This document shows, in pieces, positions 28,608 through 38,023 of a DNA stretch of 55,170 nucleotides. Made by a program: the position numbers and the translations under genes. Under the pieces are notes generated by a model, which did not search any database, was not told the DNA's origin, and was given only the letters and a program-made list of their open reading frames with translations. Numbering within the stretch: the first letter of the stretch is position 1; each line of letters opens with the position of its first letter. This stretch comes from Crocinitomicaceae bacterium. GTDB lineage: Bacteria > Bacteroidota > Bacteroidia > Flavobacteriales_D > Parvicellaceae. Location of the stretch: contig NZID01000045.1 of the NCBI GenBank assembly GCA_002691605.1, positions 2,567 through 57,736 on the forward strand. The letters run 5' to 3'.

Positions 28608-29549
28608 GTGATTTTACTGAGACCAGTAGTAGATACTTTACTTAAAACTTATTCTGATGTGATTATTTGGATAGTAACTGATCAAAAAAACGAATCCTTA
28701 TTTAACCACGATCCTAGAATAAAATTTATCGGAGTTGATTTAAATAACAATATACTTCAAATATTAAGACAAATAAAAACAGCTTCAAACTTAACCTATT
28801 TTAATGGTATATATGACCTTCATAATGTAATTCGGTCGCAATTTATCCGCTTTTTTCTCAAAAATAAAACTCATAAAATAAGAGTTTATTTAAAAGAAAG
28901 ATCTAGAAAAAAAAAGATCGTTCAAAAGAAAATCAAATTAATACCACTTAAACACACAACAGAAAGATATTTAGATTGTTTGAAAGTAGATTTTCCTAAA
29001 ATTTCATTTAATAATATACTACAGTCCTTAAGTATCAAGATTAGGAAGGAGAAAATAATAGGTGTTGCTCCCTTTTCAGCACATAGCAGTAAACAATGGG
29101 AATTAGAGAACTATAATCATATTTTTGAAAAATATAATGACTACAAGATCAAGATATTTGCATTTGGAGAACAAGAAAAAATATTGGCTTCCAAAAAGTT
29201 CTCACAAAATGACCAAGTAGCAATTATTTCTGAGAAAATGGAGTTAAAAGAGCAAATAGAATTAATTAATAAATGTTGTGTTTTTATTTCTATGGATAGT
29301 GCAAATATGCATTTAGCTAGTTTAACTTCCACTCCAGTAGTTTCAGTTTGGGGACCCACTCACCCATTTTTAGGATTTGGACCGTTGTTTAACGACCATC
29401 TAATTGTTCAATTGAATGACTTGCAATGTAGACCGTGCAGTGTTTACGGAAAAATTAATAGTAATAACTTGGATTGTGCCAAAAAATCAATGACTGGTAT
29501 ATCTTCTAAAATGGTAATTGATAAATTGGAATTGGCTTTAAAAAATTAA
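28608..29549 (+). CDS. Glycosyltransferase family 9 (heptosyltransferase-like), start codon unclear
   Basis: An ADP-heptose:LPS heptosyltransferase-like GT9 enzyme for lipopolysaccharide or other surface sugars. The C-terminal nucleotide-sugar site is seen in FISMDSANMHLASLTSTPVVSVWGPTHPFLGFGP. The GTG given as start yields MILLRPVVDT, which lacks the first strand of the fold. The frame upstream, from ~28569, encodes KNILLIRFSSFGD, exactly the missing conserved N terminus, yet between the in-frame stop at 28536 and 28608 there is no ATG, GTG or TTG. Initiation at ATT 28575, another non-standard start, or a sequence error is required for a normal protein (~324 residues from 28575). Confidence 0.8.
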   Translation: MILLRPVVDTLLKTYSDVIIWIVTDQKNESLFNHDPRIKFIGVDLNNNILQILRQIKTASNLTYFNGIYDLHNVIRSQFIRFFLKNKTHKIRVYLKERSRKKKIVQKKIKLIPLKHTTERYLDCLKVDFPKISFNNILQSLSIKIRKEKIIGVAPFSAHSSKQWELENYNHIFEKYNDYKIKIFAFGEQEKILASKKFSQNDQVAIISEKMELKEQIELINKCCVFISMDSANMHLASLTSTPVVSVWGPTHPFLGFGPLFNDHLIVQLNDLQCRPCSVYGKINSNNLDCAKKSMTGISSKMVIDKLELALKN

Positions 29550-29797
29550 ACTTTTTCTAAAGAGAAATCAAAACTTTCCATAATTTGATTACAAAGTAAT
29601 TTTGTACAAGCTTGTTCCACTGTTTGCTTTGCCAAATTTTCATCTGCACTGTCAACAAACAAAGTAATATGTTTGCCTATTCTTACATTGCTAATATCGT
29701 TTATTCCTAAATTACCCATACTTTGACTAACCGCCTTTCCTTGAGGATCAAGAAGTGCTTCAAGGGGCATAATGTTAATACTTGCTTTGAATCTCAT
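29546..29797 (-). CDS. purS: Phosphoribosylformylglycinamidine synthase subunit PurS
   Basis: An 83-residue subunit that, in the three-part FGAM synthase, bridges PurL and PurQ in purine synthesis. MPLEALLDPQGKAVSQSMGNLGI and VRIGKHITLFVD are characteristic of PurS. purL and purQ are not in the window. It overlaps pssA by one base and converges on the glycosyltransferase with a 4-base tail overlap. Confidence 0.9.
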   Translation of the reverse strand: MRFKASINIMPLEALLDPQGKAVSQSMGNLGINDISNVRIGKHITLFVDSADENLAKQTVEQACTKLLCNQIMESFDFSLEKV

Positions 29798-30495
29798 TAA
29801 ATAAAATTAAAAATTATTGAAAATAATAAATACAAAAGTAGAACAATAGGTAGAATAAGTACAGCATATCCAAAAATTATTAATAATAAAATAGAAATAA
29901 TAGAAATAAATAGAAAACTAAAAATCAGTTTATTATCTCTAAATCTAAATTCTTTAAATTTAAATGCTAGGAATTTTATTTTTAAAAACATAAGGGAAGA
30001 ACCTACAACTACAATGAAAGGGAATAATTGTTTAATACTCTCAATTTGAAATTCTAAGAAAATGATAATTAAGCTAATGGTTAATAATGCAAACCCTGGA
30101 CTGGGAAGTCCAATAAAATAGCTCGTTTTTTCTTGCTTAGAATTAAATCTTGCAAGTCTTATTGCTGCAAAAACAGGGATCAAGCCTATCCATAAAAAAA
30201 GAAGAAGGTTGCTATTTAATAAAAGAAATGAAGTTTGGGAAATAATAAGATTATAAACAATTAAAGCAGGCGCAATTCCGAAAGTGATGAAATCTGCTAA
30301 AGAGTCTAGCTGAGCTCCTAAATTAGAAGTTACATTCAAAATGCGAGCAGTAAGTCCATCTAAAAAATCAAATATAGATGCAAGAATTATACTGTAGATA
30401 GCCATTTTTACGTTTAAACTAAATGCAAAATAAATCGACACCCACCCTAAAATCAAATTACACAGTGTCAGTAAATTTGGAATATGTTTTTTCAT
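29797..30495 (-). CDS. pssA: CDP-diacylglycerol--serine O-phosphatidyltransferase
   Basis: A 232-residue integral membrane enzyme making phosphatidylserine, the precursor of phosphatidylethanolamine. The CDP-alcohol phosphatidyltransferase motif D-G-x2-A-R-x8-G-x3-D-x3-D is complete at DGLTAR...GAQLDSLAD (~residues 46-68), followed by FITFGIAPALIVY. About six to seven hydrophobic helices follow. A serine rather than glycerol acceptor is inferred from overall type II PssA-like length and sequence. Confidence 0.9.
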   Translation of the reverse strand: MKKHIPNLLTLCNLILGWVSIYFAFSLNVKMAIYSIILASIFDFLDGLTARILNVTSNLGAQLDSLADFITFGIAPALIVYNLIISQTSFLLLNSNLLLFLWIGLIPVFAAIRLARFNSKQEKTSYFIGLPSPGFALLTISLIIIFLEFQIESIKQLFPFIVVVGSSLMFLKIKFLAFKFKEFRFRDNKLIFSFLFISIISILLLIIFGYAVLILPIVLLLYLLFSIIFNFI

Positions 30496-30588
30496 ATATT
30501 AAAAACTAAATTACTTTAAACTTCGTTTTGATAGATAGAATTACCTAAAAATTAGTCTTTACTTAGATAAATATCGTTAATTTTAATT

Positions 30589-31656
30589 GTGAAAAAAATA
30601 TTCCTAATCACCTTAGTTTTTATTTCTTTAGAATTCATAAGTCAGCTTAATACTCCAAAATACAGTAATGAATTTCTAAATATTGGAGTTGGGGCAAGAT
30701 CCTTAGCAATGTCTAATTCAGTAATTACTAGTACGCAAGGAGCGATGTCTGGATATTGGAACCCTGCTAACCTTTCTAATACCAAAAATGATATTCAAAT
30801 TGGTTTAATGCATGCTGAATATTTTGCTGGAATAGCTAAATATGATTTTGGAAGTATAGTGAAGAAAATAGACGATAAAAGCAGTTTTGGGTTTTCTTTT
30901 CTAAGATTTGGAGTAGATAATATTCCCAATACTACAGACTTAATTGATGCTCAAGGAAATTTAAATTACGACAGGATTACCTACTTTAGTGCAGCTGATA
31001 TGGCATTTACAGGAAGCTACGGGAAAAAAATCAGTGACTATCTTTCCATTGGCGGATCTGTAAAGATCATAAATAGAACTGCAGGAGATTTTGCTCAAGC
31101 ATGGGGATTTGGATTAGACCTTTCTACAACTTATCAAAAAAATAATTGGGGATTTGCCATTGTTGCTAGAGATGTAACATCTACCTTCAACGTATGGAAT
31201 TATCAGTTAACTGATGAGATGATTAATGTCTTTAATACAACGGGGAATGACCTTCCTCAAAATGGGCTTGAGCTGACTCTTCCTAGAATTATTTTAGGTA
31301 TAAATAAAAAATATCAATTGGAAGAAAATGTTTCTTTATTACTAGAATTTAACTCGGATTTAACTACAGACGGTCAAAGAAATACCTTAATATCTGCCAA
31401 TCCTTTTTCTTTAGACCCTCACTTAGGAGCAGAAGTAAACATAAAAAATATTGTTTATTTAAGGGGTGGAATTGGTAATATTCAAAAAACACCCGATTTA
31501 ACTGGAAAAATGATATATACCCTGCAGCCGAATTTAGGGTTAGGAATCAAAATAAAAGGGGTAGAAATAGAATATGCTCTCACAGACATTGGAGATGTTT
31601 CAATTGCAGAATACAGCAATATATTTTCATTAAAATTTAATTTAAATCCTGAATAA
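30589..31656 (+). CDS. porV2: T9SS-related outer-membrane protein, PorV2-like
   Basis: A 355-residue protein of the PorV/PorQ (UPF0164-like) family: predicted signal peptide, then the diagnostic FLNIGVGARSLAMSNSVITSTQGAMSGYWNPANLS, followed by beta-barrel strands up to the C-terminal aromatic-rich strand SLKFNLNPE. PorV binds T9SS cargo signal domains and shuttles them to the PorU sortase in the outer membrane. The gene is immediately upstream of a PorU-like peptidase, which is why I name it PorV2 rather than PorQ. Start is GTG at 30589. Confidence 0.82.
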   Translation: MKKIFLITLVFISLEFISQLNTPKYSNEFLNIGVGARSLAMSNSVITSTQGAMSGYWNPANLSNTKNDIQIGLMHAEYFAGIAKYDFGSIVKKIDDKSSFGFSFLRFGVDNIPNTTDLIDAQGNLNYDRITYFSAADMAFTGSYGKKISDYLSIGGSVKIINRTAGDFAQAWGFGLDLSTTYQKNNWGFAIVARDVTSTFNVWNYQLTDEMINVFNTTGNDLPQNGLELTLPRIILGINKKYQLEENVSLLLEFNSDLTTDGQRNTLISANPFSLDPHLGAEVNIKNIVYLRGGIGNIQKTPDLTGKMIYTLQPNLGLGIKIKGVEIEYALTDIGDVSIAEYSNIFSLKFNLNPE

Positions 31657-31657
31657 A

Positions 31658-34600
31658 TTGATTTTATTTAGAAAAATTATTTTATTCTTTTTATTCCTTG
31701 CCTCCCATTTTGATTTTTTTTCTCAGGGATTGGGAAATGAGTGGATTAATTTCAATCAACAATACTTTCATTTCCCAATTAGTAACTCTGGAATTCATCG
31801 AATTGAGTATAATGTTCTTAATAATTATTTATCTAACCTAGGTATTGACATTAGCAATATACCACACGGCCAATTCCAAATTTTTGGAAGAGAAAAAGAA
31901 GTTTCAATTTTAATTAAAGATCAAAACAATAATGGATTTCTAAATCAACAAGATTATATAGAATTTTACGCAGAAAAAAATGATGGGTGGCTCGATACTT
32001 TAGTTTATGATTCTGCTGTACATATTCCTGATTCATATTATAGTTTATTCAATGACACTATTAGATACTATTTTACTTGGAATAATAACAATAATAATAA
32101 AAGAACTATTGTAGAAACTGATACTAATTTCAATAACTATAATGCTACTAATTACTGCTGGAGAAATGAAGTATTAAAGTTTAACTCTAATTACTTATTG
32201 GGAAGACAGCAAAGTGGATTATCCAGCCCTAAATATGAAGAAGGTGAAGGTTGGGCAGGACCTAGTTTAACTAAAAACGGTTCAAATACAGAACAAATAA
32301 ATTCATTAAATAGTTTCAATAACGGTCCTAATAGCTTTGGGAAAATAAATATTATATCGGCCAATTCTTCTACTGTAAATGTAGATGGAAATAATCATAA
32401 CACCAAGGTGTATATAAATAATAATTTACTAATAGATTCTAGTTATTTTAATTATAAAACACTTCATTTAGAGTTCGACCTTCCTACTTCAAATATTAAT
32501 TCTAATACAGAATTTAAACACGAAATTTCAGATATTGGTCAAGGTACAGATTATCAGAATATTGCCTCAATTAACCTTTGTTATCCTCATACATTTGATT
32601 TCTCTCCTTATAATAAAATCCATTTTGGCATCCCATTTATTGCCAATCAAAAGCAACGAATAACAATTACCAATTTAACTAATTCATTAGGGAATATAAG
32701 GTTATATATTTTAGACGATATCAATAAAATAGTCCCCATTACAGCCCACAATAATTTTTGGGAAGTTGTTGTTCCAACTACAATAAATGACACTATTATT
32801 TGCTATTTAGATGGGGATTCAAATGCCTATTATGTGAATAAAGTTTCTCCGGTAAATAAATCTGGATATTTTAATAACTTTAATAACTACCAGCTTGATA
32901 GTGCATTTGTAATTGTTACTGAACAAAAACTTATTACTTCTTCTAGAACATATGCTTCATACAGAGCAGAAGAAATGGATACATTAGTGGTCGATATTGA
33001 AGAGCTATATCATCAATTTGCAAGTGGAATTTATAAAAATCCATTGAGTATTAGAAGATTCTTAAAATTTGCCATGCAAAACTGGCCTTCATGGCCTTCT
33101 CACTTATTTTTAATTGGAAAATCTGTAAGATTTAATGACGAAACTACTCCAGGCTCTAGAAAGGATTCTGTATCATATAATTTAAATTCCCTTCCCTCTT
33201 GGGGATATCCAAGTTCTGATAATCATATTGCTGTTGGGTTAGATCCTACAAAAAGAGGTTTTCCTATTCCCATTGGTAGACTGAGTGCAAAAGAGAATTC
33301 TTCGGTTTTAAAATATTTAAATAAAGTAATAGAATTAGAGACTTTTCAAGGTAATAACAGTAGTTATACTATTGAAAATAAGGCTTGGCAAAAAAATATT
33401 GCTCATTTTTCAGGTGGAAGCGATAGCTCTGAACAAGCATATATGAATAATAAGCTTCAAGAGTTTCAGGATATAATTGAAGACACTTCTTTTGGAGGAA
33501 ATGTCAAAAAATTTGGAAAAAATCCTTTTACTTCTATAATAGATCCACTTGAATTTCAAACGGTTCAAGAATTTTTAGAAGAAGGTATTTCATTAATGAC
33601 TTTTTTTGGACATGCATCTTCGGGATACGGGTTTAGTCAAAATATAGATCAACCTGAAAATTGGAATAATCAAGGAAAGTATCCTGTAGTGATAGGTTTA
33701 GGATGCTATTCTGGAGATGTTCACAATACGGATACTAATAGCTTTGCTGAACAAATTTTAAGACCAGAAAATAGTGGGGCAATAGGATTTATTTCTACTG
33801 CAAAACAAGGTTTTATTCCCTATATCAACCAATATGCAAAATATCTATATAAAATGATTGGGAAATATGGATATAATAAAAGTATAGGTCAACAAATGGT
33901 AATGACTATTGACTCTTTAGACTTAAATACCTCTACACTTACATGGGAACCAAAATTTGAAAGTAACTATAATGGCATGTCCCTACAGGGAGACCCAGCA
34001 GTTAAAGTAAATGCTCATTTACTTCCAGAACTATTAATTAATCCTCAAAATATATGGACTAACCCAAGAACAGTAGATTTATCTAAAAATAGTTTTGACT
34101 TAAAATTTGAAGTATATAACCTTGGTAAAGCGATTAACGATTCTATTTATATTGAAGTAAAACAAAATTTACCTAACGGAACGGATACGATATACTCTAA
34201 ATTTATTCCAGGAGTTCTAAATAAAGACACAGTCACTTTTAATATCATTAATCGTCCTGAAAATAGTATAGGTCGAAATATTTTTGAAATCACTATTGAT
34301 TTACCAATTTCAAATATTGAAGAAGCAGAAGATGAGACGAATAATAATACTGCAGAATATATAATAAATATTTCTTCTAACTCAATTATTCCAATTTGGC
34401 CTTATGATTTTAGTATTGTTGGAAACCAATTAGATACATTACGAGTTTCTACTATCAATCCTTTAGAACCTACAAATACTTATTATTTTGAAATTGATAC
34501 TACTATAAATTTCAATTCCCCGTTGCTTAAAACTCAGTCAATAATTTCATCTGGAGGAGTGGTAGAAGCGATTCCTAATAATTGGATAAATACCAATACT

Positions 34601-36862
34601 AACTCTTCAGATTCATTGTTTTTTACAGATAGTACCGTTTATTATTGGAGAACAAGACCAGATAGTTCTGTAGTTGATTGGAAATATAGATCTTTTCAAT
34701 ATATTGATAATGTATGGGGATGGTCACAAGCTCATTTTGATCAATTTAAAGACAATGAATTTTTAAATATTAAGTACGACACTACTATTAATCAATTTAG
34801 TTTTTTGCCCACTTTTAAAAGCATTACATGTAAGAATTATATTCAACATGTTGCTCTTGGTTCTGAATGGTCAGGCACCTACTGGGAAGTTAGTGGCGAT
34901 ATAGCTGATTATGGAGGATGGATAAAACCAGCTGTAATGATTGGAGTAGTAGATCCCAATTCTCTAAATTACTGGAGAACTCCCTTTATAGATAACTCAA
35001 CAAATCCGCCAACTATTCTAAATCCAAATCATTGCTTTGGTCAGCAAAACGGCGATCCTGGAGTTTGTGGAAATACCTCCTTAATAGGAAGATCTCGAGA
35101 ACATGGTTTTTTCATGTTTAGAAATGATGTAGCCTCGCAACTTGATTCTTTGGCTACATTTCTAGAAAATAAAATCCCAGATGGACACTTTATTATAGCA
35201 TATAGTTATATTCCAAATAACTATGGAGGAACATTACTATATAACAGCCCTTTATATACCAATTGGTCCAATGATTTAATTACTGCCTTTCAAAATTTAG
35301 GTGCTACTGGATTTACTAGTTCCTCTCAGCCAGATGACGGATTTATTTTTTTTTGTAAAAAGGGAGACCCTACTACAGCTATTGAAGTTCGATCAGATAC
35401 AATTTCACCTGGATTTGTTCCATCTCAACTTTTAGAGTTAAGTACAAGTGTTTCAAGTTCTTTAGAAAATGGAAAAATGACTACATCCAGTATAGGACCA
35501 TCCTATAATTGGAAAAATATTTATTGGGAACAAAGTGCCCTAGAATTACTTTCTGCTGATTCTTCAAGATTAAGAATTTTAGGACTAACCTCTCTATCTT
35601 CCTCACAAAAGAATTTATTAGTTGACACCCTGTTCACGAATCTTGATTCTATTATTAATTTACAAATAGATAGTAACTATAGATTCTTACAACTTGAAAT
35701 AGAAACTTCTGATGATTCACTCCTTACACCAGCTCAAGTATTGAGATGGCAAGTAACGTATGATCCTCTTCCCGAGTTAGCCGTTAATCCAAAAAAAGGC
35801 TGGTATTTAGACTCTAATTTAAGCCAACAAGGAGATTCTGTTTATTTTTCAATTGCCATAGAAAATGTATCCCCTTTTGATATGGACAGTCTTTTAGTCA
35901 ACTATAAAATTGAAAATCAAAATGGTATTATTAATATTCCTTATCCTAGAAAAGACTCTTTAAAATCAAGAGATTTACTTATTGATACTATTTCATTTTC
36001 AACTAGAAGTTTAATAGATGATTATTATTTGTGGATTACAGCTAATCCTATAATCAATAATAACAAAGACCAAGCTGAACAGTTTTATTTTAATAATTTA
36101 GCGCAAACTAAAATATCAGTATTAAAGGATAATACCAATCCAATATTAGATGTAACTTTTGACGGGGTCCATATTTTAAATAATGATATTGTTAGTCCCA
36201 ACCCCTTGATTGTTATAGAGTTAGATGATGAAAATCCATTTCTAGTTCTAAATGAAGATGTGGATACAACCAATTTTCAAATTGAAATAATGTCTCCAAA
36301 TTCCTCCAATTGGAAAAGAATTAATTTTTATAATAATTCAACCCCTAACCTCGATTGGTTCATTAATGAAGAAGAAAATAAATTTACCATTGAGTTTAAT
36401 CCAAATTTTACAGAAGATGGGATTTACAAGTTAAGAGTTCAAGGGCAAGATAAGTCTGGCAATTTGAGTGGGGATGAACCTTATCAAATACAATTTGAAG
36501 TAATTCAAGAGTCTACAATTAGTAATATTTATAACTATCCAAATCCTTTTTCAACAAAAACGTATTTTGCTTTTACACTTACTGGTAGCAAAATTCCCAA
36601 TAAATTAGATGTTCAGATTCTCAATATTAGAGGACGATTGATCAAACGGATATCTTTGCATGAAAGTCAGCTCCTAAAAATAGGTAACAATGTATCAGAA
36701 TATTATTGGGATGGAAAAGATGAATTTGGAGACCCTGTAGCAAATGGTATTTATCTATACCGAGTTATTTCAAAGATTGATAACCAATCTATTGAGCACA
36801 GAGAGACTGATGGAGATAAAGCATTTACGAATGGTATTGGTAAAATGTATTTAATTAGATAA
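31658..36862 (+). CDS. porU2: T9SS sortase-like C25 peptidase, PorU2-like
   Basis: A 1734-residue cell-surface protein of the gingipain (C25) fold. Catalytic His652 is in FFGHASS and Cys683 in GLGCYSG. Before them is an N-terminal pro/Ig region; after them are Ig-like, coiled and beta domains, and the end (NIYNYPNPF... GDPVANGIYLYRVISK) resembles FlgD/T9SS-type sorting segments rather than a plain PorU end. PorU removes T9SS sorting domains and attaches cargo to lipid; classical PorU is ~1100-1300 residues, so this is the long PorU2 type. It starts with TTG one base after the porV2 stop; MILFRKIILFFLFLAS is a signal peptide. The last 12 bases overlap the acyltransferase gene on the other strand. 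Confidence 0.82.
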   Translation: MILFRKIILFFLFLASHFDFFSQGLGNEWINFNQQYFHFPISNSGIHRIEYNVLNNYLSNLGIDISNIPHGQFQIFGREKEVSILIKDQNNNGFLNQQDYIEFYAEKNDGWLDTLVYDSAVHIPDSYYSLFNDTIRYYFTWNNNNNNKRTIVETDTNFNNYNATNYCWRNEVLKFNSNYLLGRQQSGLSSPKYEEGEGWAGPSLTKNGSNTEQINSLNSFNNGPNSFGKINIISANSSTVNVDGNNHNTKVYINNNLLIDSSYFNYKTLHLEFDLPTSNINSNTEFKHEISDIGQGTDYQNIASINLCYPHTFDFSPYNKIHFGIPFIANQKQRITITNLTNSLGNIRLYILDDINKIVPITAHNNFWEVVVPTTINDTIICYLDGDSNAYYVNKVSPVNKSGYFNNFNNYQLDSAFVIVTEQKLITSSRTYASYRAEEMDTLVVDIEELYHQFASGIYKNPLSIRRFLKFAMQNWPSWPSHLFLIGKSVRFNDETTPGSRKDSVSYNLNSLPSWGYPSSDNHIAVGLDPTKRGFPIPIGRLSAKENSSVLKYLNKVIELETFQGNNSSYTIENKAWQKNIAHFSGGSDSSEQAYMNNKLQEFQDIIEDTSFGGNVKKFGKNPFTSIIDPLEFQTVQEFLEEGISLMTFFGHASSGYGFSQNIDQPENWNNQGKYPVVIGLGCYSGDVHNTDTNSFAEQILRPENSGAIGFISTAKQGFIPYINQYAKYLYKMIGKYGYNKSIGQQMVMTIDSLDLNTSTLTWEPKFESNYNGMSLQGDPAVKVNAHLLPELLINPQNIWTNPRTVDLSKNSFDLKFEVYNLGKAINDSIYIEVKQNLPNGTDTIYSKFIPGVLNKDTVTFNIINRPENSIGRNIFEITIDLPISNIEEAEDETNNNTAEYIINISSNSIIPIWPYDFSIVGNQLDTLRVSTINPLEPTNTYYFEIDTTINFNSPLLKTQSIISSGGVVEAIPNNWINTNTNSSDSLFFTDSTVYYWRTRPDSSVVDWKYRSFQYIDNVWGWSQAHFDQFKDNEFLNIKYDTTINQFSFLPTFKSITCKNYIQHVALGSEWSGTYWEVSGDIADYGGWIKPAVMIGVVDPNSLNYWRTPFIDNSTNPPTILNPNHCFGQQNGDPGVCGNTSLIGRSREHGFFMFRNDVASQLDSLATFLENKIPDGHFIIAYSYIPNNYGGTLLYNSPLYTNWSNDLITAFQNLGATGFTSSSQPDDGFIFFCKKGDPTTAIEVRSDTISPGFVPSQLLELSTSVSSSLENGKMTTSSIGPSYNWKNIYWEQSALELLSADSSRLRILGLTSLSSSQKNLLVDTLFTNLDSIINLQIDSNYRFLQLEIETSDDSLLTPAQVLRWQVTYDPLPELAVNPKKGWYLDSNLSQQGDSVYFSIAIENVSPFDMDSLLVNYKIENQNGIINIPYPRKDSLKSRDLLIDTISFSTRSLIDDYYLWITANPIINNNKDQAEQFYFNNLAQTKISVLKDNTNPILDVTFDGVHILNNDIVSPNPLIVIELDDENPFLVLNEDVDTTNFQIEIMSPNSSNWKRINFYNNSTPNLDWFINEEENKFTIEFNPNFTEDGIYKLRVQGQDKSGNLSGDEPYQIQFEVIQESTISNIYNYPNPFSTKTYFAFTLTGSKIPNKLDVQILNIRGRLIKRISLHESQLLKIGNNVSEYYWDGKDEFGDPVANGIYLYRVISKIDNQSIEHRETDGDKAFTNGIGKMYLIR

Positions 36863-37969
36863 AGTATATCTAGTTTTTAATTTTAAAAACTTCAACTCAT
36901 AGTATTGGTAGCTTATGTAAGAAATAAATATGGTTGAAATCAAAATTAAAATGGGATAAATAATAATATTAAAAAGTAAGGATTGATTTAAATTTAACTT
37001 TAAAATAATTGCAATAATCAGTCCATGGTAGCAGTACAAACCAAAAGATATTTTTCCAAAAAAATCAAAGAATTGTATACTTGAAAATTTAATAATTGAA
37101 TTCCTACAATAGGATTGTTCCAATATTATAAGAGCAAAAAAAATAGAAAATACCAACCTTTGGATAATTATAAAAAAATTAATTTTCCAAAGGATTGGTG
37201 CAAATAAAAATATTAAAAGCATAAAAGCATACAAGAAAATCACTTTATTTTTAGAAAGTTGTTGTATAAGCAAGAAAGTTTTATCTTTTTTAAATGCAGA
37301 AATAGCAATTAAAGATCCCACTCCAAAATTTCCTAAAGTACTTAAAGTATTAAAATTTAAATTTAAAGGGCTATTCAAATAATAGAATCTAAAAATTAAA
37401 GAAATTAAAATTAGTCCAAGAGAAATTTTAGTCAAATGATTATTAAACCATTTCAAAATGATCGCCCAAAAAATATAAAATTGCTCTTCTACGGAAATAG
37501 ACCATAAAAAGACCATGAAAAATAAAAATTCATAACCATTTTCAATAATGTCAAAATTTAAAATGAAAAATACAAAACTCCAAAACGAAGGAAGTGGGTT
37601 AATTTGATGATTAAAATAAGTTTCTGTATAAAAGATGAAGTAGCCTAAAAAAACTACTAAAAAGTAAAGCGGCCAGATTCTAAGAGTGCGCCTTATTAGA
37701 AAATTATTAAAACTAAAACCATTACTGAATTGAAGTTCTTCCAAGGCTTTCCATGTAATTAAAAAACTGGAAAGAACAAAAAAAGAGTCTAAAGATATAA
37801 AGCCAAGAATTTTTCCATAATCATGAAAAACAGTATAAATTGGAGATTTAACAATTTCTAAATTGTTACTAAAAAAAACATGTCCAAAAAAAATCCCTAA
37901 AAATCCGATAAATCTTAAAGAATTAAGTTCTATAAAATATTTACTCTTATGATTATATTTATCTAACAT
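36851..37969 (-). CDS. Acyltransferase family 3 membrane protein (OafA/YrhL type)
   Basis: A 372-residue polytopic inner-membrane protein with ~10 helices. LNSLRFIGFLGIFFGHVFF carries the conserved Arg and His of the family, SLDSFFVLSSFLITW corresponds to the usual GFFVLSGFL motif, and WSISVEEQFYIFW is the conserved mid segment. Relatives add acetyl or other acyl groups to O-antigen, peptidoglycan or exopolysaccharide. Here SS replaces the usual SG in the third motif. Acceptor unknown; position gives no clear partner, but the region is rich in envelope genes. Confidence 0.88.
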   Translation of the reverse strand: MLDKYNHKSKYFIELNSLRFIGFLGIFFGHVFFSNNLEIVKSPIYTVFHDYGKILGFISLDSFFVLSSFLITWKALEELQFSNGFSFNNFLIRRTLRIWPLYFLVVFLGYFIFYTETYFNHQINPLPSFWSFVFFILNFDIIENGYEFLFFMVFLWSISVEEQFYIFWAIILKWFNNHLTKISLGLILISLIFRFYYLNSPLNLNFNTLSTLGNFGVGSLIAISAFKKDKTFLLIQQLSKNKVIFLYAFMLLIFLFAPILWKINFFIIIQRLVFSIFFALIILEQSYCRNSIIKFSSIQFFDFFGKISFGLYCYHGLIIAIILKLNLNQSLLFNIIIYPILILISTIFISYISYQYYELKFLKLKTRYTLSN

Positions 37970-38023
37970 TTAAACTTTAATAACATTAAACTTATAACTT
38001 AATTTTAAAATATCCGATTTTAA

